From Opisthorchis felineus (taxonomy: Eukaryota > Platyhelminthes > Trematoda > Opisthorchiida > Opisthorchiidae), in NCBI GenBank assembly GCA_004794785.1, contig SJOL01008365.1, positions 590,893-654,892 of the forward strand: a DNA stretch of 64,000 nucleotides. Reading direction: 5' to 3'. A program made the translations under genes and the position numbers. Shown in pieces: positions 25,460 through 35,115 of this stretch (position 1 is its first letter; every line of letters begins with the position of its first letter). The notes under the pieces were generated by a model. It saw only the letters and a list, made by a program, of their open reading frames with translations, was not told where the DNA came from and did no database searches.

Positions 25460-25575
25460 TATGCACAGTGGAGATCAACTCGACCCCGCACTGATGATGT
25501 CACCTCGATTGGCGACTAAACGTTTGCAGTCCAACTGCCAAGCTCGACGAACAGGCCAGCAACGAAAGTGGAGGC
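25460..25575 (+). repeat. hammerhead-like repeat, family C, inactive core
   Basis: CTGATGA (25491-25497), hairpin GTCACC/GGCGAC, then TAAA in place of GAAA, followed by CGTTTGCAGTCCAACTGCC and CAAGCTCGACGAACAG as in the other copies. The lost G12 should abolish cleavage. Confidence 0.65.
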
Positions 25576-25651
25576 CAATAGTTGAATTAGTATGATTCAT
25601 GAAAGGAAACTCATGAAACTCATGAAAGATTTCATGAGTTAACCGCAACCG

Positions 25652-25830
25652 ACATAGATCAGCGGTTGAGGCGCGAACTTACTGACCGAAAGGTAGTAGT
25701 TCGAACCTAACCTCTGCATATCAACTGCTCCTGTCTAGGCTTGGGCAACCTGACAGCATCTCATCCCTCGTGCTTCCTTCGGGTGGCATGGCAGCTAGGA
25801 ACCAGAAGGGCTTTACGGCTGAACGTACGA
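25652..25830 (+). repeat. tRNA-derived SINE, family D, best copy
   Basis: The head is TAGATCAGCGGTTGAGGCGC (A-box region) and GTTCGAACCTAACC (B box), about 180 bases in all. The body has TAGGCTTGGGCAACC, CTTCCTTCGGGTGGCATGGC and TTTACGGCTGAACG. No LINE-like 3' tail was identified, so its mobilising partner is unknown. Confidence 0.88.
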
Positions 25831-26761
25831 ACTAGCTTTCCTCTAACCAGACTAAGTCAAACACTCGAAATGTTTGTATTCTTGCATAAAACAACACAGT
25901 GCTGACCACGACTAGTCGTTAGAAAAGTATAGGTAAAAGTTGTTCCCCTAGCAACTAGATTTCATTTGGCTTTCAAGCACTGCCAATGTTATTCAGCAGC
26001 GCAAAACTAGAGGAGACGACGGGGAGTATGCCTGAACAGAAGACAGCTTAGACCAAGTGAAAACGAAAAGAAGAGCCCTTCTGAGTGGGAAACGAACATG
26101 TGAGCTTTTTTTACTGGACAAGCTCACGGAGCTCACTTCTTAGCACACAACCACTTAAATTTCCCAACAATTTACCGTCTTTCCGCCTTGCAGGTTAACA
26201 ATTAACTTTCCTTAGCACCGTTATCAGCACTTATGTACTCACGATGGATCAGGGACTTACACTCTCAGGCACCCTAGGGGCATTGATTTCGGTAGATGAA
26301 CATAACAAAGGAGATTCGGATAATTTTAACTAGGAGACCAAACGCTACAATACAGACAAGAAGTAGTAGCTCATTGTTTGGTGGGTGGCTTCCAATAACG
26401 ACAACCGGATGCAAAAAGAAGGAGGAAACATGCCACTATCGGCCTTAAAATTTCAGGCAACGCCTAATTATTATAGATATGCATGAAATAACTTGTGAAC
26501 AGCCCCTCTGAGCTGTCTATATACACAAAATTTTCCAGCGTTATCACTAGACGAGTTACCATCACCTCTATCTTCGTCCTAAAACTTGAGTCTGGCTCCA
26601 TGACGCGCATTGTACAAACTTTGTCCAATACTCCCCTTTCATTTCAGAAATGAGCTTTAATTACTGATGTAGGTTTCAGTTTCAGGCTCCAGATAAAAAT
26701 TATTTTGCCGATTCGTTCAGCTGTACACCTGGTCTAAGCCGTCATTTACATATCCCTGCTG

Positions 26762-26850
26762 GTCGTTGACTTGTTTGCTGAGCTGGGCAGTTTCATTGCA
26801 AACGTTTCGTCACCAATCGAGGTGACATCATCAGTGCGTTATTGAGGAGT
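26762..26850 (-). repeat. hammerhead-like repeat, family C, complete core boxes
   Basis: Minus strand: CTGATGA (26828-26834), a perfect 6-bp stem II GTCACC/GGTGAC around TCGATT, and GAAA (26805-26808), then CGTTTGCAATGAAAC, which can form its own small hairpin. Stem I and the UH cleavage site could not be matched, so activity is uncertain. Confidence 0.65.
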
Positions 26851-27056
26851 GTAATGGTGCGTAACGATTGGTTGGTGGTTGTGCCATTTTCCTCTGTAGA
26901 AAACATATCTCTGCCCTTACACTCGATTGTCTTCATCCTGACCTCACCCGTGTACCCATTTTATGCCCATCTAAATCTTTTCGTGTGTGTTTTCAACCAC
27001 CGGGAAATACTGGTGATGCCCAATGGAGTGTATCCTTCCGAAAAAAGCCCTCAGCG

Positions 27057-27079
27057 ATATATATATATATATATATATA
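27057..27079. repeat. microsatellite (AT)n
   Basis: Uninterrupted AT dinucleotide run of about eleven units. Confidence 0.9.
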
Positions 27080-28429
27080 ATGATTAGCTGGCAACCTGTC
27101 GGGATCCGATGGTCAACAATGGCTGATCCACTCGACGCCTACACACAGTACGTAAACCACACGCAGTTCGCCCGGGCCCGATTGGGGTGCTACGCAAAAG
27201 CCCATGATGCTGATTCAGACCGGAGAGCACATAAACGCCAGTTGACTCAGCGAAAGCACATTGATATAACAGCATTAGTTCTTCTACACCAAATTCGAAA
27301 AGGTGGAAATTTTCAACTCAGCTGTCGGTTGAATGTCTGGTGGTGCTCTGAACCACAGTCTGCGCAGTTATACCGGTACTGACAGTACAGCAGCCAGGTA
27401 CGCGGCCTCCTTGGTGTCCACGAGATGACTGCGGTTGCTGAATACTCATTTTTATGGATGACAAAATGAGGCACGTGACTTGGTTTTACAAACATTTAGT
27501 ACAGTGTCGATTGTCAAGTCTGTAGACAGGTTGCTTGTGATGGAGCAGAAACCTGAACGAGCCGCATTTCGATGGTGATTTGGAAGGTCTCCCGAGTTGT
27601 GAATTAGTCACTAGCAATGAAATTAGTTTCCGGCACAATTCCGAGTTTAACTAACGACTTTTGGGGAACTGCTAAATTCCGGCAACCCTGATTAATGGCA
27701 CCACTTGCAACTGTGTTGAAGATGCTACATGTGTGTGAAAATGCCCAAGTTTGTCCAGAGAAACCATAATAAGTGCTTTTCTTGAAACGAAGTCCAGAAG
27801 TCCTTATTGTCTTGGTGTTACATCACGCAGACTTATTTCACATCTGTTTGGAACGCTCCATCGTGTATAAGTTAAATGTCGGATAAACGTTTGTCTGAGG
27901 ACATACAGTGCGTTGCTTTAACATAAAACGAACCAGATCATTCATTCAAAATGAACCACTCGTATTGCGGCGGCCTTGGTTATTAGCCTGATCTCTATGA
28001 TAGCCTACGTCATAGTAACCGTCAAAATATCCAAGAAAAAACCCTAGGAAAAATATGGCAACGTCTTCTATTTTGACAGGTTGGACACTGAGCTTATTGG
28101 TTATTTATCCTTAAATATACTGCGAATCTTGATATCATCTCTTCTCTGACACCCTGGACAGTGCACCGGAATTTTATTCAGGGTTGTCAACAAAACATAA
28201 GTCTGCACAATCTCTGCTCTAATGAAGTGCCGCTTTTATGGACACTGAGCTAAAGCCTATACCTGGTATTTGGAATCTGCAGCTTGCCCGAAAAATAACC
28301 ATTCAAAGTCTCACCATCGTCATTGACAGCAACACCAGCTGAGAACACTGATGCTTCATAGCCACACAACCATGTCAGTTTATTTCAGTAAGGTTTTATA
28401 ATGGAAAAAAGAAAGAAGTGAGACACAGG
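27080..28429. other. intergenic sequence, nothing firm
   Basis: Short open frames without recognisable domains. A TTTCCGGCAC stretch near 27627 recalls the PLE remnant at 47.7 kb, but the match is too short to call. Confidence 0.4.
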
Positions 28430-29050
28430 CGACCTAGGGCTAGCCCACAACAAACACTCGAAGTGCACATACCTCCCGCTTTCAGCCACACAATCTGGAT
28501 AGAAACTGACAGCATAAAAGCCATTGACAGCGTTTAGCCACCACGTCGTTCACTTTCTTCAGCCATGCACAAACGGTCACGTAGATCCCATCCTAAAAGG
28601 CGAACAGCACCAACAGCTTCAAAACAATCCAAAACATCCTTCATTCCCTTCTACCATGCCAAATTCTGTTCACCACTACGTGTCCACCACTCCGAATTGG
28701 GCACGAAAAACAGCGTTGGTCTCGGCAGGTGGTAACTCGGGTATGCGTGGCATAGCGGCCAGGCGTATTGGGTTGCAATAGTGGATGCATTATTCAAATG
28801 AAGTGCCACCTGCTTCACCTAAAATCGTCTCCTGGTCACCTCATTCCGAAGTTGTTGGCTTCAACCAACTCTAGCCATACTTCTGAGACACCAGTAGTCA
28901 AAGTCCTGATGAGTTCTTCGATCCTCCACCCAAAATGGCTAAGTCTCGCAGCCACACAACAATGCAACCCGCAACGTAGTTTGGTACACGCGTCCTTTGT
29001 GACCCAGCAATATGCTTTTTGCACATTGGCAAAAACAATTCTAAACTTCT
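28430..29050 (-). pseudogene. LINE C-terminal region remnant
   Basis: The frame shows KGRVYQTTLRVALLCGCET, the usual VLLYGCETWPLR-type block, and later VCAWLKKVNDVVAKRCQW, the end of this element family's protein. It continues from the reverse transcriptase directly upstream. Confidence 0.8.
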
Positions 29051-29149
29051 AGATTTATGCGTTGAGCTCTTCTGTCACACTTCCGTCGGTGCTGATGCAA
29101 CTTCCGAGATACACCTACTGTTCCACAACTTCCAGTATCACTCCATAAA

Positions 29150-30250
29150 TTTTTAGAGGTATATTCAACGACTGTGCGCCCTGCAGCATGACTTTGCATT
29201 CTATGGGCGCGAACGATATGTCAAAGGACTGGATGATCTCGGGCAGCTTTTCTATTGATGAATGAGCTTCTTACTGTTCTTCAAAAGTGAGAACAATATC
29301 GTCTGCATACTCCTGGTCAACAAAGTCCTTGATAAAAAAAGATCTGAACACCGGGGCTATAGAGACCTTCTGGTGATCGCTTCACCACCTCAATAATGAC
29401 AAAACCAAACAAAAATGGATGGAATGGATATTCTTACCGGATACCACTGCTGGTAGGAAAGCCTTTGGATAGCTCGCGCGCCCACAAGTATGTAAATACG
29501 GACAGCACATGATATTAACCAAGTTCTAGAGTATGTCGGGCAAGCGTGTTGAGAAGAACTAACCGATCGACGCAATCAAACGCACTCTTGAAGTCAGGGG
29601 ACATTGAGATTGTAGGGCGTGTATACGCATGCTTTGCTTTAACAATTGACGGAGTGTGAAGTTGTGGTCAATATATCCCGTTCCAGGCCGGAATCCTGCT
29701 TACTGTTCTTGGGTACCGCCCCCACGTAGTTTCGTAAGACGACGTGGAATAAACAATGCCAATGGGGGTAAATCGAATTCCGCTGTGAATGCTAAACTCA
29801 CTGAGACCACCCATCTTCAAAACTGGAACGATTACCAAATCCTCCTATTTAGTTGGGATGGTCTCTTCCTCCCAGGTGGAGGTACATAGGTTAGCAAGCA
29901 TCGGCTGAGGAATTCACCCCTATCTTTAAACAGAGCGGGTGGGAGCTCATCAGGACCAGCAGTTTGATGACGCTTGAGGGACAAGAGTCGGGGGCTTCAA
30001 GTTCACTTTCCAGGACTGCGTTGCGGGGTGGGAATCCGACTGAGCAACTACAGGCTGCCAGGTGAACTGCTGTTGGATCTGTTTAACCCAACGTTTCAGG
30101 CGCTCCTGTTTCTTGAGATTTGCTCGCATCTTATGTCTCTTCAGCTTTCTGGATCCATCAAGTTTCTCGATCCGCATAGATGCTCTTTTTTACCTAAAGT
30201 CTGACAGCTCTTCGAGTGCATTTTACTCTCGACCAGGAGGACTACGTGTT
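29150..30250 (-). pseudogene. LINE reverse transcriptase, multiply frameshifted
   Basis: Conserved blocks are spread over frames: ETIPTK, then SMSPDFKSAFDCVDRLVLLN, then VDQEYADDIVL with the catalytic YADD box at 29298-29309 (minus), then YLGSCIS. The FRPGRGC-type block is deleted or scrambled near 29650-29700. Internal stops, including within the SGVRQGCPLSP-type block (here SSGIR then a stop), make it non-functional. Confidence 0.87.
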
Positions 30251-30803
30251 TGAGCTCCGAGAAATTTAAGTGCTGCTCGAGATAAAGTGCTTAGATATAG
30301 TTGGTTGCGCCATTCTACAAGCTGAGCGCCCAGCAACTTGGCAGTTTACGGACAGTATCTTCCAATAAGAGTAAACATCAGAAGACCTCTTGTCCGAAAG
30401 GGACTTCAGTATGTGGTTCTGGTAGACTCCTTCCACACAGGGATTCGACAGTTTCAAGGTGATCGGGCAACGTGTGCGCATCTTCACTGCTTCTGAAAAG
30501 CACACTGACAAGCACCAACGAACACCTACCTGATCCGGATCCACATAGTTAATTTCATAGCGAGCAGCAGTCAGTAACTGACCCACTCCACCCATAAATA
30601 ATTGCAATGTGATCTGTCTATGTTTCAGGTTAGCTCACATGTGGCGGAACCCTGTGACCAAGCGGCTTCGGTTATCTCGCAAGTTACTACTGCGCTGAAG
30701 CAGTCTGTGTTCAGTACATAACTACAGCAGGCGTTTGCAGTTGTCCGTGCTTCTCTATATCAGTTCACGATGGCCACCCAAATGTGCCTCAGCAGCGCTA
30801 GAC

Positions 30804-31226
30804 CTACATACTTGCGCATTCATATATCCAGTAACCAAAACATCTGAGCTCTTGGCCCGCCGCAACATAGCACTCGGTGTCGTAAAAATTGCTTCTGATT
30901 ATATCAGAGCCACAATCTGTTGGAGTGTAAGCAGATACGGTGAAGAGGCCCCGATTGTCGGCGCGTTTACTGGATAATCTCATAGACGTTACCAGACGAG
31001 CCTCACAGAGACGACCATCAGCGGGTAACCATTCAAACACAGACCCTTCAGGTCGATGGTCTAAAGCAATACTAAGCCCGACAGAACCAGTAGCAGAGGC
31101 TACTGGATGACCAGAGGTGCGCAACCAGAATCTAGAGGAAACTAATGGGCAGGTCAGTTCAACAACCACACTTGTGTCTTGAATCCTCGTTTCAAAGCGA
31201 CAGAGCACATCAACAGAAGCAAGCAC
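30804..31226 (-). pseudogene. LINE endonuclease domain fragment
   Basis: A 140-codon open stretch carries the catalytic-glutamate motif as FETRIQ (usually SETRIQ) and SAYTPTD. The next motif, usually GDMNAQ, appears in another frame as GYMNAQ, so a frameshift and an Asp-to-Tyr change are present. The frame extends upstream through LAAFN, the usual start of this domain. In a live element this enzyme nicks target DNA to prime reverse transcription. Confidence 0.85.
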
Positions 31227-31300
31227 GCAGAAGCAGTCTATTGTCTGTTTTGTTCCAGAGTAAGAAAGTTAAAGGCTGCTAAGTGGACCGAGCGACGGGG

Positions 31301-31660
31301 GTCAGAGGATGGTTTCAAAGTATGTGTGGCCGTGGTGGCCTAGCCAGCTGTACATACGAGAGCTGATGGCAGTTGGCGGTGAACGGATCGGTCAGTCCTT
31401 AAGAATGGGCCTGCAGAGATGGCTCTAGCAACGGGAGGAGGATGGGGAGAAGAGCGAATGGATGGAGGAGAAGGGAGGGAGGATTCAGCAGTCGCCTGTT
31501 TTCGCTTATCCTCTCCGCTGTAGGTAGAAGATAAGGCGACGAGGCTGATGACACAACGTGACGGCAGCTGTGGCATAAGATTACTTGTAAGTGTCCACAT
31601 GACGGTTTTACTTGGGTGCCTACACCTAGAGAGAAGGATGATTGGGGACCTCAATTAAAG
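31301..31660 (-). other. possible 5' extension of the LINE
   Basis: An open frame of about 100 codons, rich in Ser, Pro and Arg, precedes the endonuclease on the same strand. It could be the element's 5' UTR or first reading frame; no zinc knuckle was seen. Low certainty. Confidence 0.35.
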
Positions 31661-31956
31661 TCTTCGACTAAAAAAGCCTAAGCGCAAGGAGGCGTTGGTC
31701 AAAGCTGCCTACATTTTTAGAGAGCCACACATGTTCCCAGCCCAAAGTGGAGGACTAGGAGACTGTGTTAGTCGGACCAGCCTAATGTGGGAATCCCTGT
31801 GAATGTCACAAGAACACTTCCCAATATAGCTCAATGGGCTACGGAGGTGAGCAAATGGTCACAACGCTGTACTGTGCAGTCTCTTAGAATATTTTTGAAA
31901 GTCTAACAAACGCAAGAAATGTTTTATTACGCGCTAGCAAGCAACCACGAACACAA
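31661..31956. other. intergenic sequence, nothing recognised
   Basis: No coding or repeat similarity recognised. Confidence 0.4.
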
Positions 31957-32063
31957 GTGGTAGCATGAGGAGATATGGAAGCTTTAATGAAGGCTTCGTT
32001 CTGAAACCAATCTGTGCACTGTACGGCTGTTTCATCCTTATTGGGAATCATCAGCAGTGCGCA
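31957..32063 (-). repeat. hammerhead SINE, family E, ribozyme and tail
   Basis: On the minus strand the ribozyme is followed by a diverged body and the shared TCCTCATGCTACC end. The tRNA-like head is missing. It lies head-to-head with the copy at 32076. Confidence 0.8.
32016..32060 (-). ncRNA. intact type I hammerhead ribozyme, family E (Sm-alpha-like)
   Basis: Minus strand, 5' to 3': stem I GCACTG (32060-32055) pairs perfectly with CAGTGC (32021-32016); CTGATGA 32054-32048; stem II TCC/GGA around CAATAA; GAAA 32033-32030; stem III ACAG/CCGT with one A-C mismatch; cleavage after A32022 (U-A site). The core resembles the Schistosoma Sm-alpha hammerhead, where stem II is also TCC-CAAATA-GGA. 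Confidence 0.88.
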
Positions 32064-32075
32064 GTTCAAACTATC

Positions 32076-32250
32076 AGTCAGGAGTTCGCGGGTTCGAGAT
32101 TTCCTGAAGTTCCGTGAGATGCGCGCTGCTGACGAACCTTAATAAGGATGAAAGAATTGTGCGGTGCTTCTCGGCTTTTCAGCACAGATTGGCCTCAGTG
32201 ACAGGTCGGAATCGCAAGTGAAAAGTTTAAAATCCCCTCACGCTACCAAT
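32076..32250 (+). repeat. hammerhead SINE, family E
   Basis: B-box-like GCGGGTTCGAGATTTCC (32089-32105), ribozyme region, CTTCTCGGCTTTTCAGCA, and an end in CCCCTCACGCTACC. It begins about 13 bases after the inverted copy at 31957-32063. Confidence 0.82.
32123..32167 (+). ncRNA. hammerhead ribozyme, family E, cleavage site lost
   Basis: CTGACGA 32129-32135, strong stem II CCTT/AAGG, GAAA 32150-32153 and stem I GCGCTG/CGGTGC are kept. The base at the cleavage position is G (32161), which hammerheads do not cut, and stem III has a mismatch. Probably folds but does not cleave. Confidence 0.72.
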
Positions 32251-32321
32251 AATTTATAAGTAGCTCAAAAGAGGAATAAAATCCATCCAATGAGGGAAAA
32301 TTTTATCCGAGAAATCCGCAC

Positions 32322-32610
32322 ATGGGGAGCCAGTCAACATGTGTCATCACGTGATGTGGAACCCCGTGATGAAAGATGAGTCTCGGTATATCCTGTCTAG
32401 GTGCAAGTTAATCATACTGTTGAGCAGCCGCCCGTAGGCACAAGGTTGTGTTCAACCACTAGCCAGAATATCATGGGTTCGAAACTCCGAGTTTCATGAA
32501 GAGTGCAACGCAAATGATTTTAGATGACGATGAAACAGGTTTACCGTGCTTCTCCGGCTTTCGGCATAAGTTGGATTCACTTGTAGAACAAAATCTTTAC
32601 TAAAACATAA
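32322..32610 (+). repeat. hammerhead SINE, family E, long but degenerate
   Basis: Starts with the upstream part also seen at 46302 (GTCAACATGTG...), then TGTCTAGGTGCAAGT, a tRNA-like head, a B-box-like GGGTTCGAAACTCC (32475-32488), a damaged ribozyme (CTGANGA lost; GAAACAGG kept) and GTGCTTCTCCGGCTTTCGGC. Confidence 0.75.
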
Positions 32611-34726
32611 ACATTATCTGAAAAACTTTTGTTCAAGCGGTACTTTTTAGTAGCTCGCAGGAATCCTATCAGTGTGGTCATATCTCAGACAACGACACAT
32701 ATTATCTTTCGGTACACACTGTTGCTTTTGAAGAATAGAATGAATAAGAGCCAGTCCATACATAAGCAGCGAAGCTCTCTTTTCCAAGAGCGGTGCCATA
32801 GAGAATCAAAAGTGACTTCTGGCAGTAGTGTGCATTGACTTCGCAGACTCCCAACGAAAATTATCTCCTAAATACACGTTTGAAAACAAACACCGAACGA
32901 GCTGCACAGCTCCAGGGTATCAATAAGAAATCGACACAAACTACACCATTGACCTCACTGAAAGCATTAAGAAAGAATAAGAAAGTTTTATGCCATTTTC
33001 GGAAAGGAATAAATAACTGGGGCAGATTTTCTACAGTCTAGCACTACTACCTGATTGGTTTTTACTTACACAGATTTCGGTATGGATGTTTGCAACTCAG
33101 CATCCTCCGTGATAAGGAGCGCCTTGAACCTGAGAAATACGGCTCCAAACTCGATCCAACTTCCTATTACTTGTTCCGAAACCCATTCAGAATGAAAGCC
33201 AGTCACTCATATGGATCAAGAGGGCATTTTAACCGACGTTAGTGCCTTAAAAATCGGCCAACCGCATACCTTCCTCCGTTGATCTAACAAAGTATTGTAT
33301 CAAAAACTAATGTTGTCTAGCATAAAATCCACCCGTTATTTGTTGAATTATTTTGAAACGAGGACATCGTAATCAGTTTGAACTCCTCAACGAAGTAAAT
33401 TGAACTCCTGAGGTAGTGCCGTCATAGTCCCTCAGTTTGTCAAGCCACTGGCAGATCCTGAAAGGTTTCACAGAGATCCGATCACTCCTCAAACAATGCT
33501 TAACCGATATTCGTAACCAGTTATGTAAGTTCTTCCACCAGCTACAGGCTGAGGTTTGCCCGCAGAATTACTCAACATTAAAGCGGAAGAAATGAAATCG
33601 ATCTAAAGACAACGGTGCAAATTTGACGAAACACATAAGTTCGAAAGGCTACTGGTCACAATGCGGCTCTATGGTTAGTCTACAGAAACATTTACTAGGT
33701 ACTTCAGTTTATTACATTGATCCAACAGACCACTAACTGAAGACGAGGGTGTCTGCTGGATGGAGGACTGAGTTTCACAGCACTAGCTAATAAATAAGAC
33801 AATAAATCAGTCTTACGGTTTCAGAAGCTCCCGATATTGAAACCAAAAAATCCCGGGAGTATTCATCTAGAGTCTTAGATTCCAACAGCTAGAAAAGCTT
33901 TAAATATTCGGAACACTAGAACAGTGATGGGGGAATACCCTTGCGGCGCTTGTTTCAGTTTATCCCAGATGCGAACTTTGAATTTCGTCTGTAAGACCTT
34001 AGGGAGTTGCTTGAATGCAAGTTCGAGCATACCAATGATTTACGTAGTTCTCACCAGTAAAACTTTAGATATTGTTAAAAAATTCTATTAAAAACGAAGA
34101 TACAAGGTGGTGGTAAGGACGAAATAACCTAAGTAGCAGTGGTAGTGGAAGTATCAGTTGGTGCGCCGAACCACTTTCTTGTGGGGCCGAATGAACAGCC
34201 TGGATGTCACTCTGGATATAGTAAGAGTACAGCAACTCCAGAACAAAATGCACTCTGCTTGGTTTCAACATACTGGTTGAGTTCTACAGGGAACAACACG
34301 ATCCGGCTGGTGCCTCTGAACCAATTTCAACGAGTACGCCTCAGAGACTCAAGGGGCTCATATACGTGGAATGAGGGGAGTTTTGCAAATCGAAAGCTGG
34401 CTTGGTAGCCCACCGTCGAGTTTACGTTCATAAAGCTGTTGGCACAAACGTGGTCGCCCAGTTGGTCTGCCCTAAGTATTCCCGTCGTTCTCCAACGAAG
34501 ACTGGTCTAAGTCCACACCCGCCGACATGCACACCCCACTCAGCTCACTGCAGTTACGCTTGGCCGAGTTGTGATTTCCGGTGCCAGCTGGTCCCAACAA
34601 GAGTCACAGTCACTCTCGCGCCTATCTGACAAGTTGTATCCAACCTGTGACATGCAAAACGCACTGTTTTTGAGAGTGCAGCAATATTTTTCTGGTCGAC
34701 TGGCTATCAGTATTAAAACTGAGTCA
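32611..34726. other. intergenic sequence, nothing recognised
   Basis: Short open frames only; none carries a domain I recognise. Confidence 0.4.
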
Positions 34727-35115
34727 CATCATAAACGAGAAATTCAGATGGGTTCCAGGTGAGTATCCCGTCAAAACCAAATTGGTACGCACATGAGTGT
34801 ATTTCGCTAATTAAGTGCGATTTGGGTTCAAGTATAGCAGAAGTTTGACGGAAACTCGGGGACTGTGCCTACTCGATGAGCCCCAAGAAGGGCGAAACGG
34901 GTTTGGGCTATCGAGGAGTTTTCAGCAACCCTATGAGTAGTTTATTACGCTTATTCATGTATTGCGATATCTCGAATATCCTACTGCTGAAACATGACGC
35001 CGCCTGATGCAGCACGTTCAGTCGCTTAAAAGCATCATAAACGAGAGGTTCAGCTGGGTTCCAGGTGAGTCTCCCAACAAAACCAAATTGGTATGCAAAT
35101 GAGTTTATTTCGCTA
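34727..35115 (+). repeat. retrozyme-like tandem repeat, family R (about 1.3 units, 306-base period)
   Basis: CATCATAAACGAGA begins at 34727 and again at 35033. One whole unit lies between: A segment, GGTTCAAGTATAGC, GTTTGACGGAAACTCGG, hammerhead block, CAACCCTATGAGTAGTTTA and a spacer. Its order matches the array at 59150-59530. Tandem direct repeats with an embedded hammerhead are the hallmark of metazoan retrozymes. Confidence 0.82.
34867..34908 (+). ncRNA. hammerhead ribozyme, family R, degenerate
   Basis: Stem II GCCC/GGGC and GAAAC are kept, but the first box reads TCGATGA instead of CTGATGA, and GGTC at the cleavage site has become GGTT with a neighbouring base lost. Confidence 0.75.

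Larger units (their letters stand above)
28430..31300 (-). mobile_element. decayed CR1-like non-LTR retrotransposon (LINE)
   Basis: Reading from 31300 downward, the order is apurinic-type endonuclease (about 31285-30750), linker (about 30600-30260), reverse transcriptase (about 30250-29150) and a C-terminal region ending near 28450. Many stops and frameshifts break it, so it cannot encode a working protein. Visible marks are FETRIQ and SAYTPTD (endonuclease), SACRMAQPT (linker), FKSAFDCVDR and YADD (reverse transcriptase) and YLGSCIS. The arrangement and wording match trematode CR1-like elements known to me. No target-site duplication or 3' microsatellite tail was identified. Confidence 0.88.

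Noticed and set aside
34139..34762. Overlapping plus-strand frames near 34.1-34.8 kb
   Set aside because: Composition hints at an old transposon, but no motif of gag, reverse transcriptase or integrase could be recognised.
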